A stretch of 64,000 bases of DNA from DATLZU01 sp051293835 (lineage in GTDB: Bacteria; Nitrospirota; Nitrospiria; Nitrospirales; Nitrospiraceae): positions 310,001 to 374,000 of the forward strand of contig JBPKMA010000001.1 of NCBI GenBank assembly GCA_051293835.1. The letters are read 5' to 3'. A program made the translations under genes and the position numbers. The notes under the pieces were generated by a model. It made no database searches, was not told where the DNA came from, and saw only the letters and a program-made list of their open reading frames with translations. This document shows positions 51,755 to 60,796 of the stretch, piece after piece (position 1 is the stretch's first letter; the number at the start of each line of letters is the position of its first letter).

Positions 51755-52347
51755 GCTTGGCCTAGTTGGTAGCGCGTGAACCGACGAATGTTCATGTTCT
51801 CGCCGATCTTGGCGATCTTTTGCGCTAACAGATCCTTGATAGTGACGGTTGGATCCTTGATGAATTCCTGCTCGAGCAGGCAGCGCTGTTGATAGAATTT
51901 TTCCAGTTTGCCTTCCACGATTTTGGCCCAGGCGGTTTGCGGCTTGCCCGTCTCCTTCGCCTGCGCCTCATAAATGCTCTTTTCCTTCTCGATGATGTCG
52001 GCCGGAACGTCTTCCCGCCTGATGTACCAGGGATCCGTTGCAGCGATCTGCAGGGCCAGGTCGTTTACAAAGGCTTTGAACTCTTCATTGCGTGCGACAA
52101 AGTCCGTCTCGCAGTTGACTTCGATCAGGACGCCGATCTTGCCGCCTCCGTGAATATAAGCGTGGATCAGCCCCTGATTAGTCTCTCGCCCTGCCTTCTT
52201 CTGTGCGGCGGCCAACCCTTTCTGCCGCAGGTAGTCGATCGCCTTTTCGACATTGTTTCCCGTTTCGGTCAGAGCTTTCTGACAATCAAGAATTCCGGCT
52301 CCCGTCTTTTCGCGAAGTTCTTTGACTAAAGTGCTCATGCCAGCCAT
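51751..52347 (-). CDS. tsf: Elongation factor Ts
   Basis: 198 aa. Starts MAGMSTLVKELREKTGAG, then DCQKALTETGNN and NCETDFVARNEEF, the EF-Ts signatures. It is shorter than E. coli EF-Ts (283 aa), as is usual for many bacteria. GGAGA supports ATG 52347. It reloads EF-Tu with GTP. Confidence 0.96.
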   Translation of the reverse strand: MAGMSTLVKELREKTGAGILDCQKALTETGNNVEKAIDYLRQKGLAAAQKKAGRETNQGLIHAYIHGGGKIGVLIEVNCETDFVARNEEFKAFVNDLALQIAATDPWYIRREDVPADIIEKEKSIYEAQAKETGKPQTAWAKIVEGKLEKFYQQRCLLEQEFIKDPTVTIKDLLAQKIAKIGENMNIRRFTRYQLGQA

Positions 52348-52411
52348 GTTGTCATGTCTCCTACCGGTGTGGTCGTGATGATCCTCCCAATGATCCGATC
52401 TGCTCCGGCTG

Positions 52412-53200
52412 TCACGGCGCGATCTGAACGCTTTCCAAGGAGGCCGGCATTGGCCTGCCTTCCGTGCGCTTCTCGTCGACGAGTGGTTCGGCGAACTCGC
52501 TTTCTTCGCGTTGCGCGCGGAGGTGGGCGCCTTCGATGCAAGCGTCGGCAATGCGCGAGGTGATCAGCTTGATCGATCGGATTGCATCGTCGTTGCCAGG
52601 GATGGGGTAGTCGATGTCGTCGGGGTCGCAGTTGGTGTCAACGATCGCGACCACCGGGATACTGAGTCGGTTCGCCTCCTGGACGGCGATGCGCTCGACG
52701 CGGGTGTCGAGCACAAACACGCAGCCCGGTAACTCCTTCATGTTTTTGATGCCGGAGAGGTACTTCTCGAGCTTGGCCTTCTCCTTCTGCATCTGGTTCA
52801 GCTCTTTCTTCGTCAGGCTCTGGTGCGCGGTGTCCGCCAGCGTCGCCTCCATTTTCTTGAGCTTGTCGACGCTGCGGCGGATGGTCTGAAAATTGGTCAG
52901 CATGCCGCCCAGCCAGCGCTGGTTCACGTAAAACATGCCGGCGCGCTTAGCTTCTTCCTCAAGGATTTCCGCCGCTTGACGCTTGGTGCCGACAAAAAGA
53001 ACCGACTCGCCGGCCGCCACCGTGTCGCGGACGAAGGCATAGGCCTGGTGCAACCGCTCCAACGTCTGCTGCAAGTCGATGATATAAATCCCGTTTCGTT
53101 CTCCAAAGAGAAATTTCTTCATTTTCGGGTTCCAGCGGTTGGTCTGGTGCCCGAAGTGCACGCCCGCTTCCAAAAGCTCTTTAATGGTAACCACTCCCAT
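52412..53200 (-). CDS. rpsB: 30S ribosomal protein S2
   Basis: 262 aa. The S2 signatures GVHFGHQTNRWNPKMKKF and PGNDDAIRSI are present. ATG 53200 has GGAGG 7 bp upstream and heads the rpsB-tsf-pyrH-frr operon. Confidence 0.97.
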   Translation of the reverse strand: MGVVTIKELLEAGVHFGHQTNRWNPKMKKFLFGERNGIYIIDLQQTLERLHQAYAFVRDTVAAGESVLFVGTKRQAAEILEEEAKRAGMFYVNQRWLGGMLTNFQTIRRSVDKLKKMEATLADTAHQSLTKKELNQMQKEKAKLEKYLSGIKNMKELPGCVFVLDTRVERIAVQEANRLSIPVVAIVDTNCDPDDIDYPIPGNDDAIRSIKLITSRIADACIEGAHLRAQREESEFAEPLVDEKRTEGRPMPASLESVQIAP

Positions 53201-53421
53201 GCCTTCACCTCCCTCCAATGCTTGCGGAGCGTCTCTCAACCCGTCGGGTACCCATGGGCCACGTGGAATGCGTCTGGGTGCCGGAAGAACGACAGGAATC
53301 GGAGACGAGAAGGTTCGCCCTTCTTATTTTATTCCCAAGCTGCGCGGCATGCTCGTCATGCCGGTGTGAATTTGGAATAACGAGTGATGTCTCTTCGGCG
53401 AGAGACCTGCAAAGCCTTGGC

Positions 53422-53450
53422 ACGCTAGCACAATCACTCCGGCTTTGCAA
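53422..53450 (-). promoter_or_regulatory. Possible promoter of the rpsB operon
   Basis: Minus strand TTGCAA (53450-53445), 17-bp spacer, TAGCGT (53427-53422) with TGC in front. The leader of about 215 nt before rpsB could host S2 autoregulation. Confidence 0.4.
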
Positions 53451-53474
53451 GCCGTTGGTTGGCGGGAGAATCGC

Positions 53475-54695
53475 TCACGAACGATAACTGGCGTTGATCT
53501 TGACGTAGTCATAGGACAAATCTGTCATCCAGAAATGCGCATTCCCGGGTCCCAGGCCGAGATCGACCGAGATGGTGAACTCTTTGCGATGCAAAATTCT
53601 CTCAATGCGCCGTTCGGCCTGTGCCCCGCAGCCAACCCCTGCTTTGACCATCGTGACTCCGTCAAATGCCAGGGTAATCTGTTCCGGATCGAGGGGAACG
53701 CCGGAACGGCCGACGGCCGCCATAATACGCCCCCAGTTGGCGTCCTGACCGAACAAGGCGGTCTTCACCAGGCAGGACGTGGCAATCGTCCGGGCAACAC
53801 GGCGCGCGTCATCGTTGGTTCGGGCTCCTGTAACGAGGACCTGGACCACTTTCGTGACCCCTTCCCCGTCGCGACAGACCTGCAGTGCCAGAGAAAGGCA
53901 GGCGGCGTTGAGCAGGCGCTGAAAGAGTCTTGCGTTGGACGTATTAGCCTCGATCATCGTGTTCCCAGCCAAACCGTTTGCCAGACAGAGAACCATATCG
54001 TTAGTGCTGGTATCGCCATCTACTGAAATGCAGTTGAACGATTGATCCACGGCAGTGCGGAGAGCCTGCTGGAGACACGGTTGTGTGATCCGAGCGTCGG
54101 TCGTGAGATAGGCCAGCAGGGTGGCCATGTTTGGATGGATCATGCCGGAGCCCTTGGCCATACCGCCCACGGTGACCGTTCGGCCGCCGATTGTTCCTTT
54201 TACGGCGACTTGTTTGACCTTGAGGTCGGTCGTCATGATCGCCTGAGCGGCTTCGGTTCCACCGCCTCGGCGCAGACGCCTCATCAACAGGGGAATCCCG
54301 GTTCTAATGCGGGCGATCGGCAGCGGTTGCCCGATCACGCCTGTCGATCCCACGAAGACTTTTTCCCGTGCGATCCCCAAACGCGCGGCGACCAACGCCG
54401 CCATCTCTTCCGCCGCGGCGAGACCTTCATGGCCGGTGCAGGCGTTAGCATTTCCGCTGTTCACGATGATGGCGCGGCCGATGCCATGTCGGAGGTGCAG
54501 CCGGTTGATCACCACCGGCGCCGCAACGATCTGATTGGTTGTGAAAACCCCTGCAATCGGCCCTTCCTGATCCGACACGACAAGGGCCAGGTCCTTGGCT
54601 TTTTTTTTCTTGATCCCGCAGTGGACCCCGGCGGCTTGAAATCCCTGCGGAGCGGTGATGCCACCTCGAACGACTCTCACGCGATCGGAACTCAT
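53475..54695 (-). CDS. argJ: Glutamate N-acetyltransferase / amino-acid acetyltransferase
   Basis: 406 aa. It self-cleaves before Thr192 in HPNMATLLAY. Family motifs VNSGNANACTG and KGSGMIHPN are present. It recycles acetyl from acetylornithine to glutamate in arginine synthesis. It follows argC after 40 bp. Confidence 0.95.
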   Translation of the reverse strand: MSSDRVRVVRGGITAPQGFQAAGVHCGIKKKKAKDLALVVSDQEGPIAGVFTTNQIVAAPVVINRLHLRHGIGRAIIVNSGNANACTGHEGLAAAEEMAALVAARLGIAREKVFVGSTGVIGQPLPIARIRTGIPLLMRRLRRGGGTEAAQAIMTTDLKVKQVAVKGTIGGRTVTVGGMAKGSGMIHPNMATLLAYLTTDARITQPCLQQALRTAVDQSFNCISVDGDTSTNDMVLCLANGLAGNTMIEANTSNARLFQRLLNAACLSLALQVCRDGEGVTKVVQVLVTGARTNDDARRVARTIATSCLVKTALFGQDANWGRIMAAVGRSGVPLDPEQITLAFDGVTMVKAGVGCGAQAERRIERILHRKEFTISVDLGLGPGNAHFWMTDLSYDYVKINASYRS

Positions 54696-54735
54696 GGGGC
54701 AACCACGAGGGAATTGGAACAGATTGGGTTGGGTA

Positions 54736-55830
54736 TCACGGGAAAACCCCGGGGGCGGTAAGGCCTAGATCTTCCGGCCATCCCATCATGAGATTGAGCG
54801 CCTGGATCGCTTGCCCGGCGGCGCCTTTCACGAGATTGTCCAGCGCAGCCACGGTGATGACCCAGCCAGCCCGCGCGTCGATGAAGACGCCAATATCGCA
54901 GAAATTGGAGCCACGGATGTATCGGGGATTGGGCGTGAAGTCCTCGCACACCCGCACGAAACGCTCGCCCTTGAAGAAATCCCGATAGAGCGACCGTAGC
55001 TCGGCAAGCTCGATCGCACGCGTGAGCCGGCCATAGGCTGTGCTCAGGATGCCGCGATTCAGGGGGACCAGGTGTGGGGTAAAGACCACACGAAGGGACA
55101 GTGCGGTTCCCTCTGGACTGTTCTCTCCTCGAGCCCGGCCGGTCAGAATGGCCAGGAGTTCCTGTTCGATCTCGGGAATGTGCCGGTGCTGGCCAAGCTT
55201 ATAGGGTTCCACTGAGTCGTGCGCCTCGGGAAAATGATAGGGCAAAGCCGGGCTGCGGCCCGCTCCAGAAATCCCCGATTTAGCGTCGATGACGATGCTA
55301 TCCGGCTGAATCAGCCCGTTGGCCACGAGCGGGGCCAATTGCAGGATGGCAGCGGTTGGATAGCAGCCAGGGGAAGCGACCAGACGCGCCTGGCGGATTT
55401 CTGATCGATGCAGCTCCGGCAGTCCGTACACCGCTTCAGCCAGCAATTCTTTCTGCGGGTGAACGGTCTGATACCAGGTTTCGTAGACGGCGGGATCCTT
55501 GAGCCGATAATCGGCGCTCAGATCTACGACCTTCCTGCCGGCGGTCACGCACGTGGCGACCGGTAGCAGCGATTTCGTATGAGGGAGTGCGAAGAAGATC
55601 ACATCAGCACGAGCGGCGACGGCCTCCGGTTCCAGGGCCTCAAAAGACAGCCGAACCATCGAAGCCAAGTTCGGGAACAGGGTCGCGACTGGGGTACCGG
55701 CCGATTTCTCCGACGTCACCACCGTCAGTTCCAAACGTGGGTGTCCTGAGATAAGGCGTACGAGCTCGACGCCGGTGTAGCCGCTGGCGCCGACCACCGC
55801 CGCTCTGATCTTTTCCCGTGACCCCTGCAC
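54736..55830 (-). CDS. argC: N-acetyl-gamma-glutamyl-phosphate reductase
   Basis: 364 aa. The nucleotide motif is VVGASGYTG (12-20), and the catalytic Cys156 is in ASPGCYPTA. It makes N-acetylglutamate semialdehyde. It starts at ATG 55830, after the rpsI terminator, and is paired with argJ. Confidence 0.95.
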   Translation of the reverse strand: MQGSREKIRAAVVGASGYTGVELVRLISGHPRLELTVVTSEKSAGTPVATLFPNLASMVRLSFEALEPEAVAARADVIFFALPHTKSLLPVATCVTAGRKVVDLSADYRLKDPAVYETWYQTVHPQKELLAEAVYGLPELHRSEIRQARLVASPGCYPTAAILQLAPLVANGLIQPDSIVIDAKSGISGAGRSPALPYHFPEAHDSVEPYKLGQHRHIPEIEQELLAILTGRARGENSPEGTALSLRVVFTPHLVPLNRGILSTAYGRLTRAIELAELRSLYRDFFKGERFVRVCEDFTPNPRYIRGSNFCDIGVFIDARAGWVITVAALDNLVKGAAGQAIQALNLMMGWPEDLGLTAPGVFP

Positions 55831-55884
55831 TGTTACCTCCTGCCCCCAAAGAGGCCCGCGGCGAAAACTGCGAAGCAGCGCGGC

Positions 55885-55915
55885 ACAAAAAAGGGAAGGC
55901 CGGAAGCCTTCCCTT
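55885..55915 (-). terminator. Terminator of the rplM-rpsI operon
   Basis: AAGGGAAGGC (55891-55900) pairs with GCCTTCCCTT (55906-55915) around a 5-nt loop. On the minus strand it is followed by a TTTTTT tract. It separates rpsI from argC. Confidence 0.8.
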
Positions 55916-55938
55916 GAGAGTCTCTCTGCTTTTGGCCG

Positions 55939-56331
55939 TTATCGCTTTGAGTATTGGAAACGCTTCCGTGCCCCCTTCTGGCCGTACTTTTTCCGCTCTT
56001 TGACACGCGAGTCGCGTGTCAGCAATCCTTCCTTCTTGAGCGGTTCGCGAAGCGCCGGGTTCATTGTCACCAGGGCCTTGGCGATCGCATGCCGCAGGGC
56101 TCCAGCTTGACCGGCCAGCCCGCCTCCATGGACGGTTGCCCGAACCGAATATTTCCCCATCAATCCGGTTAACTCCAGAGGGTGCTGGATAACGTGCTGC
56201 AAGGTTAGCCGAGGAAACGCTTTCTCCAACGGCTTCCCATCGATCGTGATTTCGCCGGGGGTGGCGGAAACCCAGGCCCGTGCAATGGCGCATTTCCGCT
56301 TCCCAACAGCATGTTCCGTCATCACTGCCAT
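55939..56331 (-). CDS. rpsI: 30S ribosomal protein S9
   Basis: 130 aa. It begins MAVMTEHAVGKRKCAIARA and ends KRFQYSKR with the basic tail that contacts P-site tRNA. GGAGG is upstream. The frame is open into rplM; ATG 56331 is the true start. Confidence 0.97.
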   Translation of the reverse strand: MAVMTEHAVGKRKCAIARAWVSATPGEITIDGKPLEKAFPRLTLQHVIQHPLELTGLMGKYSVRATVHGGGLAGQAGALRHAIAKALVTMNPALREPLKKEGLLTRDSRVKERKKYGQKGARKRFQYSKR

Positions 56332-56378
56332 GCTCTTCCTGCCTCCTTGTGTCTCGTTGGCGTTTGGGTCTGAGTCCG

Positions 56379-56807
56379 TTACAGGTTGATCGGTTCCGGA
56401 CGTTGAGCCTGATGGGGGTGAGCCGTCCCCGCGTAGACCTTGAGTTTTCTTCCCATCCGTTTGCCCAGCGGCGATTTCGGCAACATGCCTTTGATGGCCC
56501 TTTCCACCAATAGGGTAGGGTTCTTGGCATGCACGTGTTCGGCGGTCAGAACTTTGAGTCCGCCGGGGTAGCCAGTGTGATGGATGTACGTCTTCGTTTT
56601 GAATTTGTCTCCGGTCAACCGGATTTTGTCTGCATTCACGACCACCACGTGGTCTCCCGTGTCCACATGTGGAGTGAACGTGGGTTTGTGCTTTCCCCTC
56701 AGGAGGATCGCGACGCGAGAAGCCAACCGTCCAAGCGTCTTCCCTTCGGCGTCCACCAGATACCACTTTCGTCTGACATCGGTCGGTTTCGCCAAATACG
56801 TGGTCAT
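56379..56807 (-). CDS. rplM: 50S ribosomal protein L13
   Basis: 142 aa. Signature KWYLVDAEGKTLGRLASRVA and VVVNADKIRLTGDK. AAGGAG upstream of ATG 56807. Operon partner of rpsI. Confidence 0.97.
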   Translation of the reverse strand: MTTYLAKPTDVRRKWYLVDAEGKTLGRLASRVAILLRGKHKPTFTPHVDTGDHVVVVNADKIRLTGDKFKTKTYIHHTGYPGGLKVLTAEHVHAKNPTLLVERAIKGMLPKSPLGKRMGRKLKVYAGTAHPHQAQRPEPINL

Positions 56808-56845
56808 AACCAGAAGCTCTCCTTCGTCAGCTCATGATCCGGCCG

Positions 56846-57322
56846 CTATGCTTCCTGCGCTCCGAGATTTCTTGTTGCGAATTTAACCAGCCATGCGTCT
56901 AAATTGCCACCGCTTCGACGCCTGAACACGTCTTCGGTGACGTAAATTGGTGAATGGGTTCTCAGGGCCAGTGCAATGGCGTCGCTGGGCCGCGCATCGA
57001 GCGTCCGCTCAACCCCTTTAAAGGCCAAGTGGATGGTCGCGTAGTAGGTGCGGTCCTTCACATCGGAGACTACCACCCGTTGCACCCGCACGTTTAAATG
57101 ATCAACGAAGCTCTTCATGAGGTCATGGCTCATCGGCCTGTGTGTCACTATCCCCTCAAGTGCCAGTTGGATCGCATTGCCTTCGGCCGCACCAACCCAG
57201 ATCGGGAGCACATCCGTGCGTCGATCGTTCTGAAGTATCACGATCTGCGTCTCGGTGTTGGGATCAGGTACGATCCTCAGCACTTTCACTTCAATAAGAT
57301 CGCCTGCGTCTTTCTGTTCCAT
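56846..57322 (-). CDS. Bifunctional nuclease family protein (DUF151), copy 2
   Basis: 158 aa. LPIWVGAAEGNAIQLALEG and ARPSDAIALALRTHSPIYV are the DUF151/BFN signatures. The family has reported DNase and RNase activity; biology in bacteria is poorly known. It lies between the first copy and rplM. Confidence 0.88.
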   Translation of the reverse strand: MEQKDAGDLIEVKVLRIVPDPNTETQIVILQNDRRTDVLPIWVGAAEGNAIQLALEGIVTHRPMSHDLMKSFVDHLNVRVQRVVVSDVKDRTYYATIHLAFKGVERTLDARPSDAIALALRTHSPIYVTEDVFRRRSGGNLDAWLVKFATRNLGAQEA

Positions 57323-57394
57323 GGTGTTCTGACGGGAATTCAGAGCTTGATGGCGTGTGAGATAGGTTGCTGGTGCGTGAGGGTCGGCTGTCAG

Positions 57395-57850
57395 TCAGGA
57401 TTCGTATTTGCCGAAGTCCTCAGGTTTGAGATTTTCAAGCCACTGCTCCAGCTCTTCCGATGTCTGTTTGCGGATCACGGTCTCGCTGGCGAAAATCGGC
57501 GCGTTGGCACGCAACGCCAGAGCGATAGCGTCGCTCGGCCTAGAATCGATGGTGTACTCGGAGTCCGAGTACATCAGGTGAATTTTGGCGTAATAGGTGT
57601 TCTCGTTCAAGTCCGTGATGACGACGCTGATGACTTTGGCGTCCACCAAGTCCAGCAACGCTTTCATCAGGTCGTGCGTCATGGGTCTCGGCGCGGCAAT
57701 GTTCTCCAGAGCTAAACTGATGGCGCTCGCTTCCGACTTCCCGATCCAAATCGGGAGCATCTCGGAGTGCTCTTCGTCCTTGAGGATCACGATGTACGCG
57801 TTGTTATAGGGGTCAAACATTAACCCCCGGACTCTGAGCTGGGTAATCAC
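57395..57850 (-). CDS. Bifunctional nuclease family protein (DUF151), copy 1
   Basis: 151 aa. LPIWIGKSEASAISLALEN and SRPSDAIALALRANAPIF match the second copy. GTG start at 57850. Promoter at 57910-57939. It ends in an acidic tail (LENLKPEDFGKYES). Confidence 0.88.
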   Translation of the reverse strand: MITQLRVRGLMFDPYNNAYIVILKDEEHSEMLPIWIGKSEASAISLALENIAAPRPMTHDLMKALLDLVDAKVISVVITDLNENTYYAKIHLMYSDSEYTIDSRPSDAIALALRANAPIFASETVIRKQTSEELEQWLENLKPEDFGKYES

Positions 57851-57909
57851 GTCACCTAGTCTCCTCTGGCGTATTCACAGCGAGGCTTGACTAACCGAGA
57901 TAGTAAATC

Positions 57910-57939
57910 AATCTAGCACTTCTCAAAACGGCATGTCAA
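57910..57939 (-). promoter_or_regulatory. Promoter of the bifunctional-nuclease genes
   Basis: Minus strand TTGACA (57939-57934), 18-bp spacer, TAGATT (57915-57910) with TGC extended -10. Confidence 0.6.
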
Positions 57940-58105
57940 CGAAACTGTTGTGCCTGGCAACCCGACGGGCAGGAAGTCAGAAAGGTCAACCCGTAAACCG
58001 TCTGCGGACTGCGGAACGAGGCTGACCAGGATTAAAAGAGGTATAAAGAGGTATAAAAAAAGTTAACGGGAGGTCCTATCTTTTGGGCAAGATTTCCTTC
58101 TGTGG

Positions 58106-58384
58106 TTACTGCGGGGGACGGTAATTTTGATCCAGCTTGGAAGTGTCGACCGGCTCGCCAAGTTTCAGAAACGCTCGCATCTGCTTTTTGACCAACTCGC
58201 GGCCGCTTTCTTCGCCCAGGTTCACCTGATACTCGTTGATCACCATCACCCTCATGCTTTCCCATTTCTTCCAACAGTTCTTACAGACCTTGGCTTTGAT
58301 CTCCGCTTCCAACTTTCCCATGAAGATCGGATCGGTGATGGCTTCTCCCTGTTGTCCACAGGTGACACATTGAACGGCCGCCAT
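58106..58384 (-). CDS. YggX-like Fe(II)-trafficking protein with added zinc ribbon
   Basis: 92 aa. The C-terminal part (NCWKKWESMRVMVINEY, then KKQMRAFLKLGE) matches the YggX helical core. Unlike E. coli YggX it carries CVTC (Cys6, Cys9) and CKNC (Cys34, Cys37), a likely zinc site. AAGGAGG supports ATG 58384. YggX protects iron-sulfur clusters from oxidative damage. Confidence 0.75.
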   Translation of the reverse strand: MAAVQCVTCGQQGEAITDPIFMGKLEAEIKAKVCKNCWKKWESMRVMVINEYQVNLGEESGRELVKKQMRAFLKLGEPVDTSKLDQNYRPPQ

Positions 58385-58546
58385 TGAAAAATGTCCTCCT
58401 TGCCGAACTAGACCGACAGTTGCGCTCAAGCCAACGACATTTTAGCATTGCTATCCACCGAAAAAAAGAGCTTTCAGTGCAATTGACGATCACCAGGCTT
58501 CATGTTAGAAGAGGCCTCGCCTACGTGTCTGGATCGTGGGGCTGTT

Positions 58547-58633
58547 GCCCGGATGGCGGAACTGGCAGACGCGCCAGACTCAAAATCTGGTTCTCGCAAG
58601 AGAGTGGGAGTTCGATCCTCCCTCCGGGCACCA
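58547..58633 (+). tRNA. tRNA-Leu (anticodon CAA)
   Basis: Acceptor GCCCGGA pairs with TCCGGGC, and the CCA end is encoded. The anticodon stem CCAGA/TCTGG has loop CTCAAAA, so the anticodon is CAA (UUG codon). The long variable arm marks a class II tRNA. The T-loop GTTCGATCC is present. Confidence 0.95.
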
Positions 58634-58681
58634 TACCCCCAAAATCGCGAGATTTCCCCTCTCGGATCCGGCACACGCCCC

Positions 58682-58711
58682 TTGACATGCTCCAGCCGTA
58701 TGTCCTATAGT
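58682..58711 (+). promoter_or_regulatory. Promoter of the exported-protein gene
   Basis: TTGACA (58682-58687), 18-bp spacer, TATAGT (58706-58711); leader about 89 nt with ACAAGGAGG before ATG 58807. Confidence 0.65.
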
Positions 58712-58806
58712 TCCGGCAACTTAAGAGTAGTGGAATCGTTTTACGGCACAGGCGGTTTTGTCGTTCATTTTTCATCTTAAATAACTCACTTACAAGGAGG
58801 CAGCAC

Positions 58807-59538
58807 ATGCGTAAGGTGGTCGCATTTGGAGCTGCGGTTCTCATGGTTGGCTCCGTGAGCATTGCAATGGCCCAGGAACGCCTGCCGCAACACTCTGGCT
58901 TCGGCACAGGGGTCGGTGAGAACGCCGGTGTCGGTTCGCGTTCCCAGATCTGGGATCGGGCCGCATTCCTTGAATATCTTTCCCAGCCGGAAACGATTTA
59001 TGGCCGTGTACTGGCGATCGATATTCCGGCAGGAAAGATGCTTCTGGAGACGGGAGGAAGCTCGCATGACGAAGGGCGAGCGGGGACAGGTACCCTTTCG
59101 GTTCTGACGGCTTACTTTGACGATAAGACGAATATGGATCAGATTAAGGTGCTCAATGCGGGGGACGATATCTCATTGCAAGTAGTGGAGGCCACCTCTC
59201 CCAATCAGCCGTTTGGAACGGGCCGAAAGTTGGTGCGACAGGTGACGGTCATTCGCGGTAACGAGAAGTTGGCCGGCTTCGGCGGGCTGGGGCAGCGGCC
59301 GAATCCTTATACCGAACGCGGCATTGAAACGCAAAACCTCAGTGTTACCGGCGGTGTGATTGGTCAGGTGCTTCCTGGCGAAATCAATACTGGGATCGTC
59401 AGTCCGATCGGTGAAATCACGGGCGCCGCGCCCTGTTGGCAGTGCGAACCGCAGCCGGGCTGGGGGTATGGCTCGAGCAACAAATCAGACTATGGTACTG
59501 ATCCGACGAAGCCCAACCTGGTGAAGGGCATCAACTAG
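58807..59538 (+). CDS. Conserved exported protein of unknown function
   Basis: 243 aa. Sec signal peptide (cleavage near AMAQE, about residue 22). The mature protein is Gly-rich with a beta-rich core (YGRVLAIDIPAGKMLLETGG, LVRQVTVIRG) and one CWQC motif near the end that could bind a metal or form a disulfide. Strong promoter and terminator make it a well-expressed single gene. No family recognised. Confidence 0.75.
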   Translation: MRKVVAFGAAVLMVGSVSIAMAQERLPQHSGFGTGVGENAGVGSRSQIWDRAAFLEYLSQPETIYGRVLAIDIPAGKMLLETGGSSHDEGRAGTGTLSVLTAYFDDKTNMDQIKVLNAGDDISLQVVEATSPNQPFGTGRKLVRQVTVIRGNEKLAGFGGLGQRPNPYTERGIETQNLSVTGGVIGQVLPGEINTGIVSPIGEITGAAPCWQCEPQPGWGYGSSNKSDYGTDPTKPNLVKGIN

Positions 59539-59577
59539 GGCACTAACGAAAGCTCAGCTGGCCTGTGACAGGCCGAG

Positions 59578-59620
59578 AAGAGGGGACGGCTGTTCGCGAG
59601 CCGTCCCCTCTTCTTATTTT
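59578..59620 (+). terminator. Strong rho-independent terminator
   Basis: AAGAGGGGACGGCT / AGCCGTCCCCTCTT perfect 14-bp stem with a 7-nt loop, followed by a T-rich tract. Confidence 0.88.
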
Positions 59621-59708
59621 TTTTCTTATTCTTCCGCTAGCTTTGCCGATCTGAGGGTGCCCGCTTTTTCATGCTGTCCGGGTAAGTCCGACGGCTTTTG
59701 GTGACTGC

Positions 59709-59737
59709 TTGAAAGCGGATGATGCGCCTGATAGCAT
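59709..59737 (+). promoter_or_regulatory. Promoter of the tusA-like gene
   Basis: TTGAAA (59709-59714), 17-bp spacer, TAGCAT (59732-59737). Confidence 0.45.
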
Positions 59738-59776
59738 CGAGGCGTAACCCGAGCAGGAAACGCAAAGGGGGAGCAA

Positions 59777-60040
59777 ATGACTCGTCAAGAGGAGATGTGT
59801 GACGTTCAGCCGGATGCGGAATTAGATCTCCGTGGAGTCATCTGTCCTTACAATTTTGTGAAGACCAAGCTCAAGCTCGAAGCGATGGAACCGGGACAGG
59901 TGTTGGCGGTGATTCTGGATGACGGCGAGCCGATCCGTAATGTGCCGCGCAGCGTAACGGCTGACGGCCATACAATCTTGGCCCAAGAGCCGTTGGAACG
60001 CTCCTTCCGTGTCATCATTCGAAAGCGAATGAACGAATAG
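59777..60040 (+). CDS. TusA/SirA-family sulfurtransferase
   Basis: 87 aa. DLRGVICPYNFVKTKLKL contains the active Cys of the family. The usual CPxP reads CPYN, so the second Pro is lost. Typically moves persulfide sulfur for tRNA thiolation or sulfur oxidation. It may supply the sulfur-carrier operon, but they are far apart here. Confidence 0.85.
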   Translation: MTRQEEMCDVQPDAELDLRGVICPYNFVKTKLKLEAMEPGQVLAVILDDGEPIRNVPRSVTADGHTILAQEPLERSFRVIIRKRMNE

Positions 60041-60058
60041 TCCGATTCATCGATTATT

Positions 60059-60778
60059 TTATTTTCCCTCAAGGTCATTCCGCCGGTTCTTTCCTTCAAC
60101 GACGACCGTCGCTTCGCCCCGCGGAAGCTTCCAGTCCGTTCGGCGAAGCAAATCGGAGATTCGGCCGCGCAGAAACCGTTCACTAGGCTTCGTCATATCC
60201 TGGGCGATGACGATCCGCCGATCCCCGAGAAACGACCGGATGGCCACGAGGATCGATCGCAGAGACCGCGCCGGCGCGTACAGTACGAGGACGCGATCGT
60301 CTCGACGCCGGGCCTCGAAGAAGCGCCGTCGCGCGAGGTTCCGCACAGGGACCCGGCCGTGAAACGAAAACGAATCACCGGAAAACCCCGAGACCGACAA
60401 AGCTGCTGTCACGGCGGAAGGGCCGGGGATCGGGACGACAGGAATGCCCGCCTGAGCGGCTTGGGCGGTAAGGAGGCAGCCGGGGTCGACAATGGCGGGC
60501 GTACCGGCATCAACCACCAGCGCGATACTCTGTCCTTGGCGAAGCCGGTCGATAAGCACGGGAATTTTATCCGCACAGTTCCCGCGGTGGTAGCTCGTCA
60601 ATGTCGTCTCAATCGCATAGCGATCGAGTAAGGCCCGGATGACGAGCGGATCTTCAGCCGCAATCACGGTCACCTCCCTCAACACCTTGAGCGCGCGAAG
60701 CGTGATGTCCTCATGGTTGCCGATCGGCAGACCGACGACGTACAAGGAACCGACGGATGTCGAGGCGCATTTCAGCAT
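60059..60778 (-). CDS. rsmI: 16S rRNA (cytidine-1402-2'-O)-methyltransferase
   Basis: 239 aa from ATG 60778 (frame opens at 60832). LYVVGLPIGNHEDITLRAL and IPGPSAVTAALSVSG are the RsmI motifs; SFHGRVPVR follows. Methylates C1402 in the decoding centre. Divergent from ccsA. Confidence 0.92.
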   Translation of the reverse strand: MLKCASTSVGSLYVVGLPIGNHEDITLRALKVLREVTVIAAEDPLVIRALLDRYAIETTLTSYHRGNCADKIPVLIDRLRQGQSIALVVDAGTPAIVDPGCLLTAQAAQAGIPVVPIPGPSAVTAALSVSGFSGDSFSFHGRVPVRNLARRRFFEARRRDDRVLVLYAPARSLRSILVAIRSFLGDRRIVIAQDMTKPSERFLRGRISDLLRRTDWKLPRGEATVVVEGKNRRNDLEGK

Positions 60779-60796
60779 TGCACAAGCGGGCCTTTC

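Noticed and set aside
55939..56766. 275-codon frame as a long S9 protein
   Set aside because: The N-terminal extension overlaps rplM in another frame; S9 starts at 56331 with its own ribosome site.
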